Below are positions 1 to 10,309 of a DNA stretch of 64,000 bases, piece after piece (the stretch's first letter is position 1; each line of letters begins with the position of its first letter). The DNA is from Methylococcus sp. EFPC2 (lineage in GTDB: Bacteria; Pseudomonadota; Gammaproteobacteria; Methylococcales; Methylococcaceae): NCBI RefSeq assembly GCF_016925495.1, contig NZ_CP070491.1, forward strand, positions 2,790,001 through 2,854,000, read 5' to 3'. Both the position numbers and the translations under genes were made by a program. The notes beneath the pieces are model-generated. The model had not been told where the DNA came from and ran no database searches. It worked only from the letters and a program-made list of their open reading frames with translations.

Positions 1-737
1 AGGCCATAGGTGCGCACCGGTTTGTGTATGCGCGGCAACACGTCGCGCACGCCGGGATCGTCCAGGCACAGCACGGTCAAGCCGTAAAAAGGCACATGGT
101 GCAGGAACTCGACGAAGGCGTCCTTGAGCCGGCGCAGATCGCCGCCGTAGGTATCCATGTGGTCGGCGTCGATATTCGTGACGATGGCGATCATGGGCTG
201 CAGGTGCAGAAAGGAGGCATCGCTCTCGTCGGCTTCGGCCACCAGGTATTCGCCCTTGCCGAGCTGGGCATTGGCACCCACGCTGTTGAGCCGGCCGCCG
301 ATGACGAAGGTGGGATCCAACCCCGCCTCGGCCAGCACGCTGGCGGCCAGGCTGGTGGTGGTGGTCTTGCCATGCGTCCCGGCCACGGCGATGCCGTAGC
401 GGAAACGCATCAGCTCGGACAGCATCTCCGCCCGCGAAATGACGGGGATCTTTCCTGCGCGCGCCGCACTAACCTCCGGATTGGAGGCATCGACCGCGCT
501 GGATATCACCACGACCTCGGCCTGAGCGACATGTTCGGCATCGTGGCCGATCAGCACCCGCGCTCCCAGATCGGCCAAACGGCGGGCATTGGCGTTCAGG
601 GCCAGATCGGACCCGGATACTTCGTAACCCAGGTTGAGCAGCACCTCGGCGATGCCGCTCATGCCGGCCCCGCCTATGCCGACGAAGTGCACGCGGCGTA
701 TGCGGTTCATGCCGGAAGCGGAAGGTGACGGGCTCAT
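1..737 (-). CDS. murC: UDP-N-acetylmuramate--L-alanine ligase, 3' part outside window
   Basis: MurC adds L-alanine to UDP-MurNAc in the cytoplasm, the first amino-acid step of peptidoglycan precursor synthesis. The N-terminal part is visible: the nucleotide-binding [13 protein letters not shown] near residue 20, the ATP-binding P-loop [15 protein letters not shown], and the central-domain [17 protein letters not shown] and [13 protein letters not shown] segments, all typical of Mur ligases. The start ATG at 737 overlaps the murG stop (ATGA arrangement), implying translational coupling. The C-terminal domain lies beyond position 1. Identity is secure; only completeness cannot be judged. Confidence 0.95.
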   Translation of the reverse strand, partial: MSPSPSASGMNRIRRVHFVGIGGAGMSGIAEVLLNLGYEVSGSDLALNANARRLADLGARVLIGHDAEHVAQAEVVVISSAVDASNPEVSAARAGKIPVISRAEMLSELMRFRYGIAVAGTHGKTTTTSLAASVLAEAGLDPTFVIGGRLNSVGANAQLGKGEYLVAEADESDASFLHLQPMIAIVTNIDADHMDTYGGDLRRLKDAFVEFLHHVPFYGLTVLCLDDPGVRDVLPRIHKPVRTYG

Positions 738-1798
738 CGCGCGGCCTCCCGCAGACAGATGTCGGCCACGGTGCGCGTCGCATCGACCCGCGCCAGCGCG
801 CGGGCCTTGCCGGACATCTCGGCCAGCCGGCCAGGGACGAGCAAGTCGCGCAGGACGGCCGTCAGAACGGTCGGATTCAATTCGGATTGCGGCAATAATA
901 CGGCGGCGCCGGCATCGGTCATCACGTGTGCGTTTTGTGTCTGGTGATCGTCTATGGCATAGGGATAAGGGACGAGGACGGCCGGCACGCCCATCGCGGT
1001 CAATTCACTGATGGTCATGGCCCCCGCCCGACATATCGCCAGATCGGCCCAGCGGTAGGCCTCGGCCATGTCTTCGATGAAAGCCTGAACCCGGACCTCC
1101 AGTCCCAGTTCCCGGTATCGAGCCTCGGTTTCGGTCTGCGTGGCCGCTCCAGTCTGGTGCAAAACCGCCAGTTTTTCCCCGACTTGGGCCAGGACCTCCG
1201 GCACCACGCCATTCAGGACCTGCGCCCCTTGGCTGCCGCCGACGATCAACAGGCGTACGGGCACCTCATGGGGCGGCCTGATCAAATCCACCGCGGCCAC
1301 GATGTCGCGGCGCAAGGGATTGCCCACACCGACGGCCCCGACCCGCTCGGGGAAGCTCCCCGGGAAAGCTTCCAGCACTTTCCGCGCCCATTTTATCAAG
1401 ATTCGATTGGTCGTACCCGGCACCCGGTTCTGCTCGTGCACCACCAGCGGCAGGCCCATCAGGCGGGCCATGATGCCGCCGGGCGCCGCCGCGAAGCCGC
1501 CCATCCCGAGCACCACGTCGGGCCGGAAACGCCGCAAGATGCGTCCGGCCTGTACGCAGGCCAGCATCAGGCGCACGGGCGCTGCGATCCGCCCCGCCCA
1601 ACCCTTGCCGCGGAACCCCGAGACCGACAACCATTCGATAGCGATACCGGCCGCCGGCACGACACGGGCTTCCAGACCGCCGCGCGTGCCCATCCAGCTC
1701 ACCTCGCATCCACGGGCGATCAGTTCCTGCGCGACCGCTAGGGCGGGATAAACATGGCCGCCGGTACCGCCGGCCAGGATCATAACGCGCGCTGCCAC
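734..1798 (-). CDS. murG: UDP-GlcNAc:lipid I N-acetylglucosaminyltransferase MurG
   Basis: MurG converts lipid I to lipid II at the inner face of the cytoplasmic membrane. The N-terminus carries the donor-independent glycine motif [18 protein letters not shown], and the C-terminal half has the [10 protein letters not shown] and [20 protein letters not shown] motifs of family GT28. I place the start at GTG 1798, which overlaps the 3' end of ftsW by 19 bp; ATG 1783 is the alternative and starts just before the glycine loop. The frame stays open to 1882, but the extra residues resemble no MurG N-terminus. It is coupled to murC downstream by a 4-bp overlap. Confidence 0.95.
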   Translation of the reverse strand: MAARVMILAGGTGGHVYPALAVAQELIARGCEVSWMGTRGGLEARVVPAAGIAIEWLSVSGFRGKGWAGRIAAPVRLMLACVQAGRILRRFRPDVVLGMGGFAAAPGGIMARLMGLPLVVHEQNRVPGTTNRILIKWARKVLEAFPGSFPERVGAVGVGNPLRRDIVAAVDLIRPPHEVPVRLLIVGGSQGAQVLNGVVPEVLAQVGEKLAVLHQTGAATQTETEARYRELGLEVRVQAFIEDMAEAYRWADLAICRAGAMTISELTAMGVPAVLVPYPYAIDDHQTQNAHVMTDAGAAVLLPQSELNPTVLTAVLRDLLVPGRLAEMSGKARALARVDATRTVADICLREAAR

Positions 1799-2985
1799 AC
1801 CGCCCTCTCTCGCGGCGCGCCCACCGCATGGCCATCCACCACTTCGCTGCGCACTCTGAACAAAAGCGCCAGGGCCGAGCACATCACCATCATGCTGCCT
1901 CCGCCGTAGCTCATCAAGGGCAGCGTCAAGCCCTTGGTAGGCAACAGCCCCATGTTGACTCCCATGTTGATGAAGGCCTGCAGACCGAACCAGATGCCTA
2001 AGCCGTAAGCCAGGTAGGAGCCGAACCGGTGCCCGGCGCGCTCGGCCAACTGGCCGATGACGAAGGCACGCCAGACGATGACGGAAAAGAGGAAGATCAC
2101 GGCGCAGGCCCCCATCAGCCCCAATTCCTCACCGACGACGGAAAACAGGAAGTCGGTGTGGGCCTCGGGCAGATAGAACAGCTTCTGCACGCTGGATCCG
2201 AGCCCCACGCCCACCCATTCGCCACGGCCGAACGCGATCAGGGCCTGGGTCAGCTGGAATCCGGTGTTCAGGGGATCGGCCCAGGGATCGATGAAACTGA
2301 GCACGCGCTTTAAGCGATAGGAGGATGAATAAATCAGCACCGCGCCGGCGGAACCGACCACCCCCAGCAGTATGCCGAACTGCCACAGGCGAGCGCCGGC
2401 AAGAAACAGCATCCCCAAGGCGGTGGCCATGATGACGGCGGTGGCGCCGAAATCCGGCTCCAGGAGCAGCAGAACCGCCGCCACGGAGAGCAATCCCAAG
2501 GGCAGCAACATGCCGAACACCGACCCGCGGACCAGATCCAGCCTGCGCGTGATGAAGCTGGCCATATAAATCGTGGCGATCAGCTTGAACACCTCGGAAA
2601 CCTGGATGCGCACGCCCGCGATGCTCAGCCAGCGGGCGCTGCCGTTTACCGTCTTGCCCAGCCCCGGTATCAGCACCAGGACCAGCATGAACATACCGAA
2701 CAACAGGAGGTGACGGGCGTTTTTCTCCCAAAACTCCAGGGGCCGGGAGGCGGCCAGCAAGGCCGTGAACAAGCCCATGCCGATATGCACCAGCTGGTGT
2801 TTAGGGAAATAAAAGCTGTCGTCCGCCAATTTCTCACCCAGATGCAGGGAGGCGGATGCTACCATGATGTAGCCGAAAAGCAGCAGCGCCATCGAGGCGC
2901 CCAGCAGAACGGTGTCGAGGTAAAAACGGCTGGGCCCCCATTGCAGGACCAAGCCCCGGCTTCTTCCGGCCACCCGCGCCTTCAT
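1780..2985 (-). CDS. ftsW: Septal peptidoglycan polymerase FtsW
   Basis: FtsW is the SEDS-family glycosyltransferase that polymerises lipid II at the division septum together with FtsI. The 401-residue product has about ten hydrophobic segments and the family motifs NGSARWLSIAGVRIQVSE, LEPDFGATAV and, near the C-terminus, NMGLLPTKGLTLPLMSYGGG. The start ATG 2985 overlaps the murD stop by 4 bp. Position between murD and murG is the standard dcw order, which separates it from its paralogue RodA. Confidence 0.95.
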   Translation of the reverse strand: MKARVAGRSRGLVLQWGPSRFYLDTVLLGASMALLLFGYIMVASASLHLGEKLADDSFYFPKHQLVHIGMGLFTALLAASRPLEFWEKNARHLLLFGMFMLVLVLIPGLGKTVNGSARWLSIAGVRIQVSEVFKLIATIYMASFITRRLDLVRGSVFGMLLPLGLLSVAAVLLLLEPDFGATAVIMATALGMLFLAGARLWQFGILLGVVGSAGAVLIYSSSYRLKRVLSFIDPWADPLNTGFQLTQALIAFGRGEWVGVGLGSSVQKLFYLPEAHTDFLFSVVGEELGLMGACAVIFLFSVIVWRAFVIGQLAERAGHRFGSYLAYGLGIWFGLQAFINMGVNMGLLPTKGLTLPLMSYGGGSMMVMCSALALLFRVRSEVVDGHAVGAPRERAVWQRAL

Positions 2986-4352
2986 GCAGTCAACTCCTTC
3001 ACGGCATCGGCGAACACGCGCCCCCGCTCCTGGTAATCGGTGAACTGATCCAGGCTGGCGCAGGCCGGCGCCAGCAGCACGGTATCGCCGGTCCGGGCCT
3101 GGGAACGGGCGGCAGGGACCGCCTGTTTGAGCGTGTCGACGCGTACGGTAGGCACCACGTCCTTCAAGGCCTGCTCCAGCAGCGGCGCATCGCGCCCGAT
3201 CAGTACGGCGGCCCGTACCTTGCGCGCCACCACCGGACGCAGCACCGAAAAATCGGCGCCCTTGCCGTCGCCTCCGGCGATCAGCACCGCTTGGCCGTCC
3301 AGGCCCTCGAGCGCCGCCATGCAGGCGCCGACATTGGTCGCCTTGGAATCGTTGATGTACGACACGCCGGCGATATCGGCCACCCACTGCATGCGGTGGT
3401 CGAGGCCGGGAAATGCTCGCAGGGCGTGCGCCATCGAAGCATGGGAGATGCCCACCGCGTCGGCGAGCGCCACCGCCGCCAGCGCGTTGGCAAGATTGTG
3501 CCGGCCCTTGATGCGCAACTCGCGGGTCCTGAGCACCGGCTCGCCGCGGTACATCAGCCATTCCTCGCCCGCCACGGTGAGCGGCGAGCAATCGTGTTGC
3601 TCGCCTTCCCCCAGGCCGAACCAAGCCTGCCGCCTTCCGTCTTCGGCCATGGCCGCGACCAACGGATCATCCGCGTTCAACACCATCACGCCCTGGCCGC
3701 GAAAAATGCGGCGCTTGGCTTCGGCATAGGCCTCGATGCTCGCGTAACGATCCATATGATCGGGGCTGATGTTAAGCACGGTGGCAGCCGCGGGCTCCAG
3801 CAATACCGAGCGTTCGAGCTGGAAGCTGGACAATTCGAGCACATAGAGATCGGCCTGCTCGTCCAGCAGATCGAGCATGGGCGTCCCCAGATTGCCGCCC
3901 ACCCTGACCCGCCGACCATCCGCTTCGGCCATCAGGCCCGCCAGGGATGTGACCGTGCTCTTGCCGTTGGCGCCTGTGATGGCCACGACCGGCGCTTGCG
4001 CCATGCAGGCGAACAAATCCAGGTCCCCCAGCACGGGCACCCCGGCCTGCCGTGCCGCGGCGACGGCCGGATTGTCCAGGGCCACGCCCGGACTCACCAC
4101 CAGATGGGTGGCGGCGGCGAAGGCCACGGCATCGAAGCCGCCCAGGAATATTGCGATGTCCGGCAGGCACTCGCGCAATTCGGCCAGGGCGGGCGGCCGC
4201 TCGCGGCTGTCCGCGACCGCCACCGCGATGCCCTGCCCCGCCAGGAACCGGGCGACCGACAGACCGGTTTTGCCCAGCCCCACGACCAATACGCGGGAAT
4301 CCGGCCGAAAACCGAGTCGCGACAAGGGATGATTTGGATTTTTCATGCTCAT
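2982..4352 (-). CDS. murD: UDP-N-acetylmuramoylalanine--D-glutamate ligase
   Basis: MurD adds D-glutamate to UDP-MurNAc-L-Ala in the cytoplasm. Visible features are the N-terminal Rossmann motif VLVVGLGKTGLSVARFL, the P-loop ITGANGKSTVTSLAGLM, the NISPDHMDRY motif and the C-terminal NDSKATNVGA. At 456 residues it is close to the usual length. ATG 4352 is two bases past the mraY stop; ATG 4346 is a possible alternative giving a protein two residues shorter. Longer readings into mraY are not supported by homology. Confidence 0.95.
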   Translation of the reverse strand: MSMKNPNHPLSRLGFRPDSRVLVVGLGKTGLSVARFLAGQGIAVAVADSRERPPALAELRECLPDIAIFLGGFDAVAFAAATHLVVSPGVALDNPAVAAARQAGVPVLGDLDLFACMAQAPVVAITGANGKSTVTSLAGLMAEADGRRVRVGGNLGTPMLDLLDEQADLYVLELSSFQLERSVLLEPAAATVLNISPDHMDRYASIEAYAEAKRRIFRGQGVMVLNADDPLVAAMAEDGRRQAWFGLGEGEQHDCSPLTVAGEEWLMYRGEPVLRTRELRIKGRHNLANALAAVALADAVGISHASMAHALRAFPGLDHRMQWVADIAGVSYINDSKATNVGACMAALEGLDGQAVLIAGGDGKGADFSVLRPVVARKVRAAVLIGRDAPLLEQALKDVVPTVRVDTLKQAVPAARSQARTGDTVLLAPACASLDQFTDYQERGRVFADAVKELTA

Positions 4353-4354
4353 CG

Positions 4355-5437
4355 TCAGCGCAGTTTCAAGGTCGCCAGGCCGCAGAGGACCAGGATGACG
4401 GTGATGATCCAGAACCGCACGATGACGCGGGGCTCGGGCCAACCTTTGAGTTCGAAATGATGATGTATGGGGGCCATGCGGAAGATGCGCTTGCCGGTCA
4501 GCTTGAACGACAGGACCTGCAGCATCACCGATACGGTTTCCATGACGAACACGCCGCCCATGATCATCAGCACGATTTCCTGACGCACGAGCACCGCGAT
4601 CACCCCCAGCCCAGCCCCCAGCGCCAGGGCGCCGACGTCGCCCATGAAAACCTGCGCCGGATAGGCGTTGAACCACAGGAAACCCAGCCCCGCGCCCACC
4701 AAGGCACCGCAATAGACGATCAGCTCGCCCGCCAGAGGCAAGAACGGGATGCCCAAGTATTCGGCGAATTTAATGTTGCCCGATGCATAGGCGAAGATCC
4801 CCAGGGCGCCGCCCACCAGCACCGTCGGCATGATGGCCAGGCCGTCGAGGCCGTCCGTGAGGTTCACGGCATTGCTCGTACCCACGATGACGAAATAGGT
4901 CAGCAGCACATACACCCAGCCTATATTGAGCATGATCTGCTTAAAAAAGGGCACGATCAGGGTGGTCTCGGCGGGCAGCACGGCGGTTGAGTAGAGGAAA
5001 ATCGCCGCGGCGAAGCCGAACACCGACTGCCAGAGATATTTATACCGGGCAGCCAATCCCTTGCTGTTGCGCAGCACCAGTTTCTTGTAATCGTCGACGA
5101 ATCCGACGATGCCGAAACCCAGGGTCACCAGCAGAGTCACCCAGACATAGCGATTGCTCAAATCCGCCCACAGCAGCGTGGTGATGCCGATGGAAACCAG
5201 GATCAGCGCACCGCCCATCGTCGGCGTCCCGGCCTTGGAAAAATGCGACTGCGGCCCGTCGTCGCGCACGCTCTGGCCGATCTTGTAGCGGCTGAGCTGG
5301 CGTATCATGGCCGGACCGATGATGAAGGAGATGATGAGCGCGGTCAGCACGCCCAGGATCGCCCGGAAGGTCAAATAATGGAATACGCGGAAGACGTTGA
5401 AATAGCCTTCCAGCAATAGGGCAAGTTTCAGCAGCAT
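4355..5437 (-). CDS. mraY: Phospho-N-acetylmuramoyl-pentapeptide-transferase
   Basis: MraY transfers phospho-MurNAc-pentapeptide to undecaprenyl phosphate, forming lipid I in the inner membrane. The 360-residue polytopic protein contains the catalytic aspartates in VGFVDDYKK and [10 protein letters not shown], and the cytoplasmic histidine motif [11 protein letters not shown]. Length equals that of the E. coli protein. The first 10 bp overlap the end of murF. Confidence 0.97.
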   Translation of the reverse strand: MLLKLALLLEGYFNVFRVFHYLTFRAILGVLTALIISFIIGPAMIRQLSRYKIGQSVRDDGPQSHFSKAGTPTMGGALILVSIGITTLLWADLSNRYVWVTLLVTLGFGIVGFVDDYKKLVLRNSKGLAARYKYLWQSVFGFAAAIFLYSTAVLPAETTLIVPFFKQIMLNIGWVYVLLTYFVIVGTSNAVNLTDGLDGLAIMPTVLVGGALGIFAYASGNIKFAEYLGIPFLPLAGELIVYCGALVGAGLGFLWFNAYPAQVFMGDVGALALGAGLGVIAVLVRQEIVLMIMGGVFVMETVSVMLQVLSFKLTGKRIFRMAPIHHHFELKGWPEPRVIVRFWIITVILVLCGLATLKLR

Positions 5438-6801
5438 GTCTTGGACTCTCGGCCCACGCTCAGGGCTTGTACGACGCGCTCCATGCGCTGGCTGCGCGAT
5501 CCCTTGACCAGGACGACGACGCCCGGCCGCACGGCTTGTTCGAGATGGCCGATCAGATCATCCTGATCGGCGAAATATTCGGCTCCCTCGCCGAAGGTCT
5601 CCACCGCCTTTTCGGCGAGGGAGCCTGTGGCATACAGGCGCGCCACTCCGCGCCGCTTGGCCTCCCGCCCCAATTCGGCGTGTAATCCGGCGCTGTCTGC
5701 GCCCAACTCGCCGAACGCGCCCAGGGCGATCCAGGGCTCGCCGGGCAGATCCAGCAGCACGTCCAGGGCGGCCGCGAAGGAGGACGGATTGGCGTTGTAG
5801 GTATCGTTGACGATCGAGGCGCCATGGCCGGTGTGCAGGAGTTGCAGGCGGCCGGGCACCGGCTTCACGCGCGACAGGCCTTCGGCGATCTGCTCCGGGC
5901 CTATGCCCAGCGCGTCCGCGACTGCGATCGCAGCCAACGCGTTGGCGACGTTGTGCCGCCCCGCCAAGCCCAGCCGTATGCTCTGACACCGGCCGGCCTG
6001 CTCATATTCGAAGCGGGTCTCGAAACCGTCCTCGCCGCAGGCCTGACCGATCGTTTCGGCCAAGCCGCGCACATCGGCGCCGGCGCCGAATCCGAAACTC
6101 TGCACGCGGCGCCGACCGGCGATTTCCCGCCACAGGCTGAAGAACGGATCGTCGGCGTTCAGCACGGCGATGCCTTCTGTGCCCAGGGCGGCGACGATCT
6201 CGCCTTTGGCTCGGGCCACACCCTCGCGGCTGCCGAACCCTTCCAGATGGGCGGAACCGGCATTGGTGATCACGGCAATCTCGGGCTGGGCCAGGCCGGC
6301 GACATATGCGATTTCGCCTGGGTGATTGGCACCCATCTCGATAACCGCGTAACGGTGTTCGGGGCGCAGGCCGAGCAAGGTCAACGGTACCCCGAGATCG
6401 TTGTTGAGGTTACCGCGCGTGCTCAGCACGGACGCGCCTACCCCGAGAATGGCGGCAATCATTTCCTTGACCGTGGTCTTGCCGTTGCTGCCGGTCAGGC
6501 CGACCACCCGGGCCCGCCGGCTCAGCCGCCAGGACTTACCCAACTGCCCCAGGGCCAGCCGGGTATCGGCGACCCGAATCTGCGGCAAATCACCGTCGAC
6601 CCAGCGTTCGACCACGGCCCCGCACGCGCCGCGATCGAACGCATCCGCGATGTAGGCATGGCCGTCGAAGCGCGGCCCGGTCAGTGCGAAAAACAAGTCT
6701 CTCGGCGCCAGGGTGCGGGAATCGATTCCGACCGTGGCGAATTCGCGGTCGGCGCCGCGCAGTTCGCCGCCGGTTAGGGCTGCCAGTTGGCTCAGGCGCA
6801 T
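5428..6801 (-). CDS. murF: UDP-N-acetylmuramoyl-tripeptide--D-alanyl-D-alanine ligase
   Basis: MurF adds D-Ala-D-Ala to complete the UDP-MurNAc-pentapeptide. The protein (457 residues) has the MurF-type N-terminal domain, the P-loop [16 protein letters not shown], the [15 protein letters not shown] motif specific to MurF, and [15 protein letters not shown] in the C-terminal part. It overlaps murE upstream and mraY downstream by 10 bp each, so the three genes are translationally coupled. Confidence 0.96.
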   Translation of the reverse strand: MRLSQLAALTGGELRGADREFATVGIDSRTLAPRDLFFALTGPRFDGHAYIADAFDRGACGAVVERWVDGDLPQIRVADTRLALGQLGKSWRLSRRARVVGLTGSNGKTTVKEMIAAILGVGASVLSTRGNLNNDLGVPLTLLGLRPEHRYAVIEMGANHPGEIAYVAGLAQPEIAVITNAGSAHLEGFGSREGVARAKGEIVAALGTEGIAVLNADDPFFSLWREIAGRRRVQSFGFGAGADVRGLAETIGQACGEDGFETRFEYEQAGRCQSIRLGLAGRHNVANALAAIAVADALGIGPEQIAEGLSRVKPVPGRLQLLHTGHGASIVNDTYNANPSSFAAALDVLLDLPGEPWIALGAFGELGADSAGLHAELGREAKRRGVARLYATGSLAEKAVETFGEGAEYFADQDDLIGHLEQAVRPGVVVLVKGSRSQRMERVVQALSVGRESKTCC

Positions 6802-8321
6802 GAAGCCTCCCCCCGGGCCCGCAGCGATTCCTCCACAACCTCCCGGTCGCTGAACGGATATTTCACGCCCGCGATCTCCTGGTAGATTTCATGCCCCTTG
6901 CCGGCCACCAGCACGATGTCGCCCGCTTGGGCCTCCTCGATGGCCGCCTGGATGGCGAGGTGCCGGTCGCGCATGACCGCGACTTCGGTTTCCTCCCCTG
7001 CGGCGCCGGCCAAAATTTCGGCAACGATGGCATCGCCATCCTCGTAGCGCGGATTGTCGTCCGTCACGATGACCCGATCGGCCCCGCGTGCGGCGATATA
7101 ACCCATTTGCGGCCGCTTGCCGCGGTCGCGATCGCCGCCGCAGCCGAACACCACCCACAAGCGTCCCGGGCTGTGGCGCCGCAGGCCGCTCAGGGTTTTT
7201 TCCAGCGCATCTGGCGTGTGCGCATAATCGACCACCACGGCGGGGCTGTTGCCTTGTTGAAAGCGCTCCATGCGCCCCGGAACCGGACGCACCCGCGCCA
7301 AGCGCAGAGCGGCCTCATCCAGGGTCAATCCACGCCCCAGCAGCACGGCCATCGCGCCGAGCAGATTTTGTACGTTGTAGTCACCGTATACCGGCGCCTG
7401 TACCTCCACACTGCGTCCAGCGAAACGGGCGCGAAAACTCAGCCCGATCGGTTCGTGGCTCACGTCCTCGGCCGAAAGCACTTCGTCGGCCGCGCGGTGC
7501 TCGACGGACAGGCCGAATCCTATCTTGCGCAGCGCATTCGGCGCACGCGCCAGGATCGAGCCCGCGCTGGCATCGTCCAGATTGAACGCGAGATACTCCA
7601 AGCCAGGCCACTCCACCAATTTCAGCTTGGCTTCCAGATAAGCTTCCATGTTGCCGTGGAAATCCAGATGATCGCGGCTGAGATTGGTGAATAGCGCGCC
7701 ACGAAAGCGCACGCCGTTCAGACGTCCTTGCACCAAGCCGTGAGACGAGGCCTCCATGATCACACTGTCGACGCCTTCCGCATGCAAACGGGCGAGCAAG
7801 GCGTGGATTTCGATGGCATCGGGCGTGGTATGGCGGGTGGCGCGCAAGGCGCCCGGCCGGCCCCAGCCCAGGGTACCGATGACGGCGGACGTATGCTCCG
7901 CCGCCAGGGCATCGGCCAGGAAATGGCTGCACGAGGTTTTGCCGTTGGTGCCGGTGACGGCGATGGCTTCCAGCAGATGCGACGGTTCTCCGTAAAACCG
8001 GCCGGCCAAAAGTCCCAGGCGCTGATCGAGAAACTCGACCGGCACACAAGGTACCGCATCGATGCCCCAGGCCAGCCCGCGGCCGCCCTGGGCCGGGTCG
8101 TACAAGACGGCCGACGCACCCGCCGCCAAGGCCTGGGCGGCATGCGCCATGCCGTGGACGCGCGTGCCGGCCAGGGCGCAAAACACATCGCCCGCTTTCA
8201 GCGCCCGGCTGTCGTGGCACAGGCCACCCACCGGCAACGCCGGCGCAGCCTGGCCATCGGCTATACCGGCCAGCAGACGATCCAGGGTAATCACGGAGGC
8301 CTGATCCCGGCCGGGGCTCAT
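6792..8321 (-). CDS. murE: UDP-MurNAc-L-Ala-D-Glu--meso-diaminopimelate ligase
   Basis: MurE adds the third residue of the stem peptide. The ATP loop GTNGKTSCSHFLADAL and the EASSHGLVQGRL motif identify the enzyme. The C-terminal DDNPRYED contains the DNPR signature known to select meso-diaminopimelate, so this organism has the Gram-negative type of peptidoglycan. Length is 509 residues. The start overlaps the ftsI stop by 4 bp and the stop overlaps the murF start by 10 bp. Confidence 0.96.
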   Translation of the reverse strand: MSPGRDQASVITLDRLLAGIADGQAAPALPVGGLCHDSRALKAGDVFCALAGTRVHGMAHAAQALAAGASAVLYDPAQGGRGLAWGIDAVPCVPVEFLDQRLGLLAGRFYGEPSHLLEAIAVTGTNGKTSCSHFLADALAAEHTSAVIGTLGWGRPGALRATRHTTPDAIEIHALLARLHAEGVDSVIMEASSHGLVQGRLNGVRFRGALFTNLSRDHLDFHGNMEAYLEAKLKLVEWPGLEYLAFNLDDASAGSILARAPNALRKIGFGLSVEHRAADEVLSAEDVSHEPIGLSFRARFAGRSVEVQAPVYGDYNVQNLLGAMAVLLGRGLTLDEAALRLARVRPVPGRMERFQQGNSPAVVVDYAHTPDALEKTLSGLRRHSPGRLWVVFGCGGDRDRGKRPQMGYIAARGADRVIVTDDNPRYEDGDAIVAEILAGAAGEETEVAVMRDRHLAIQAAIEEAQAGDIVLVAGKGHEIYQEIAGVKYPFSDREVVEESLRARGEASCA

Positions 8322-10042
8322 AACTCTCCCGCTCCGCCGACGGCGGCGGTCTGGACGTTTTCGGCCTGATCCGGCGGGACGTTCAACTGGCGCAATGCGC
8401 CTTCCATCACACTGGAAAACACCGGCGCGGCCACCGCCCCGCCGTAGTATTCCCCCGCCGCCGGCTCATCGATCATCACCACCATGACCAGTTTGGGATC
8501 GCTGGCGGGTGCCATGCCCGCGAACAGGGACAAATGACTGGATTCCGTATAGCCGTGGCCGGAAGTCTTCTTGACCGTACCGGTTTTCCCGGCGACCCGA
8601 TAACCGGGAATGCTGGCCTTGAGGGCCGTGCCTTCGCGCGTCACCACACGCTCCAGCATGCTCACCACGCTGCCTGCGGTTTGCGCCGACATGATGCGAT
8701 GGGTTTCGACCTGTTTATCGCGTTTGAGCAAGCCAACCATGGGCATCACGCCCTCGTTGGCCAAGGCCAGGTAGGCGCGCCCCAGTTGCAACAGGGAAGT
8801 GGACAGGCCATAGCCGAACGACAGCGTCGCCTGCTCGAACTGGCGCCAACTCTGGTGTTCGCTCAAACGGCCGCTGGACTCGCCGGGGAAACCGGTATCC
8901 AGCGGCTGGCCGAATCCGAGGTTATTGTAAAAGGCCCAGAATTTGTTCGAAGGCAGGCCGAGCGCGATCTTGGTGACCCCGACGTTGCTGGATTTCTGCA
9001 GGACACCGGCGACGTCCAGCCTGCCGTAGTTGTGCACGTCCTTCACGATGTTGTGGCCGACGTGCATCTGTCCCGGCGCGGTGTCGATGGGAGTATCCGG
9101 CCTGACCTTGCCCAGTTCGAGAGCGCAAGCCACCAGGAAAGGCTTGATGGTGGATCCGGGCTCGAACACGTCGGTGATCGCGCGGTTGCGCGTGACGCTG
9201 CCACTCAGCTTGCCCCGGCTGTTCGGATTGAACGACGGCTGGTTGACCATGGCCAAGACTTCACCATTGGTCGCATCAAGCAACACCAGGGACCCCGATT
9301 TCGCCTTGTGCTGCAACACGGCCTTCTTCAACTCGCGGTAGGCGAGGTATTGAAGGCGTTGATCCACACTGACGGTCAAATCCTTACCGGGCGTGGGCTG
9401 CCTGACGGTTTCCAGATCCTCGATGATGCGGCGCTTGCCGTCGCGGATGATGCGATGAGCGCCGGGCACGCCTTTCAGCCAATCGTCGTACGCCAGTTCC
9501 AGGCCTTCCTGGCCATGGTCGTCGATATTGTTGAAACCCAGTAGATGCGAGGTGACTTCGCCGGCGGGGTAGTAGCGTCGAAACTCGCGCTCGGCGTATA
9601 AGCCGGGCAGGTCCAGCGCCATGGCCTGATCGGCCAACTCGGGGCTGATGCGTCGCTTCAAATAGACGAAACCCCGCTCCGTATCCGCTACCCGTTTACG
9701 CAGTTCCGCCACGGGCACACCAAGGGTATCGCCCAGGACCTTCAGGTTACGCGGACTGGCATCGAACTCCTTGGGATTGACCCACACGGACTTGACCGGC
9801 GTGCTGATCGCCAGCAGTTCTCCGTTGCGATCGATGATGCGACCGCGATGGGCAGGCACGGGCATGAGGCCGACATGACGCATATCGCCCTGGTGCTGAA
9901 GAAACTGGTGATCCAGTACCTGCAGATCGACCGCCCTCCCCACCAGCACGAGCATCCCCGTCAAAATGCCCAGCAAGAGGAAACGCCAGCGGCCGACATA
10001 GTCTGCCTCCTCCTTTGCTTTCGGTCGGTGTATCAGCATCAT
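8318..10042 (-). CDS. ftsI: Peptidoglycan D,D-transpeptidase FtsI (PBP3)
   Basis: FtsI is the class B penicillin-binding protein that cross-links septal peptidoglycan. One N-terminal membrane anchor (about residues 22-43) precedes the pedestal domain with the RGRIIDRNGELLA motif. The three active-site motifs are present: STIK in the segment FEPGSTIKPFL, SSN in QKSSNVGVTKI, and KTGT in VAGKTGTVKKTSG. The length of 574 residues matches gammaproteobacterial PBP3. It follows ftsL by 9 bp and overlaps murE by 4 bp. Confidence 0.96.
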   Translation of the reverse strand: MMLIHRPKAKEEADYVGRWRFLLLGILTGMLVLVGRAVDLQVLDHQFLQHQGDMRHVGLMPVPAHRGRIIDRNGELLAISTPVKSVWVNPKEFDASPRNLKVLGDTLGVPVAELRKRVADTERGFVYLKRRISPELADQAMALDLPGLYAEREFRRYYPAGEVTSHLLGFNNIDDHGQEGLELAYDDWLKGVPGAHRIIRDGKRRIIEDLETVRQPTPGKDLTVSVDQRLQYLAYRELKKAVLQHKAKSGSLVLLDATNGEVLAMVNQPSFNPNSRGKLSGSVTRNRAITDVFEPGSTIKPFLVACALELGKVRPDTPIDTAPGQMHVGHNIVKDVHNYGRLDVAGVLQKSSNVGVTKIALGLPSNKFWAFYNNLGFGQPLDTGFPGESSGRLSEHQSWRQFEQATLSFGYGLSTSLLQLGRAYLALANEGVMPMVGLLKRDKQVETHRIMSAQTAGSVVSMLERVVTREGTALKASIPGYRVAGKTGTVKKTSGHGYTESSHLSLFAGMAPASDPKLVMVVMIDEPAAGEYYGGAVAAPVFSSVMEGALRQLNVPPDQAENVQTAAVGGAGEL

Positions 10043-10051
10043 GGCGGTTCG

Positions 10052-10309
10052 TCAGGGTTTGATGTAAATAATGGATTCCCGCTGCGGCAGCACCATGCCC
10101 AAGCGGGTGCGGGCCAGCCTTTCTATACGACTGCGCTCGGCCCAGGTGTTCTGCTCCAACTGGAGCTGCCCCCATTCCACTTCATAGGCCTCCAGCTCCT
10201 GTTCGAGCCTTTGAATTTCAGCGAACAGCATGCGCGAGCGGTATTTGGTGTAGACGACCGCCAACGCCGAGGCCAGAACCAATGTCAACAACAGCAATAG
10301 CCCTCTCAT
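10052..10309 (-). CDS. ftsL: Cell division protein FtsL
   Basis: A short bitopic protein of 85 residues: a cytoplasmic Met-Arg, one transmembrane helix (about residues 3-20), then a heptad-like leucine/glutamate stretch (FAEIQRLEQELEAYEVEWGQ) that would form the FtsB-FtsL coiled coil. FtsL bridges FtsB/FtsQ to the FtsWI synthase. Sequence identity in this family is low, so the call rests on size, topology and position between rsmH (4-bp overlap) and ftsI. Confidence 0.9.
   Translation of the reverse strand: MRGLLLLLTLVLASALAVVYTKYRSRMLFAEIQRLEQELEAYEVEWGQLQLEQNTWAERSRIERLARTRLGMVLPQRESIIYIKP

Noticed and set aside
24-728. Long plus-strand open frame over murC
   Set aside because: Antisense shadow of a high-GC gene; the opposite strand encodes clear MurC motifs.
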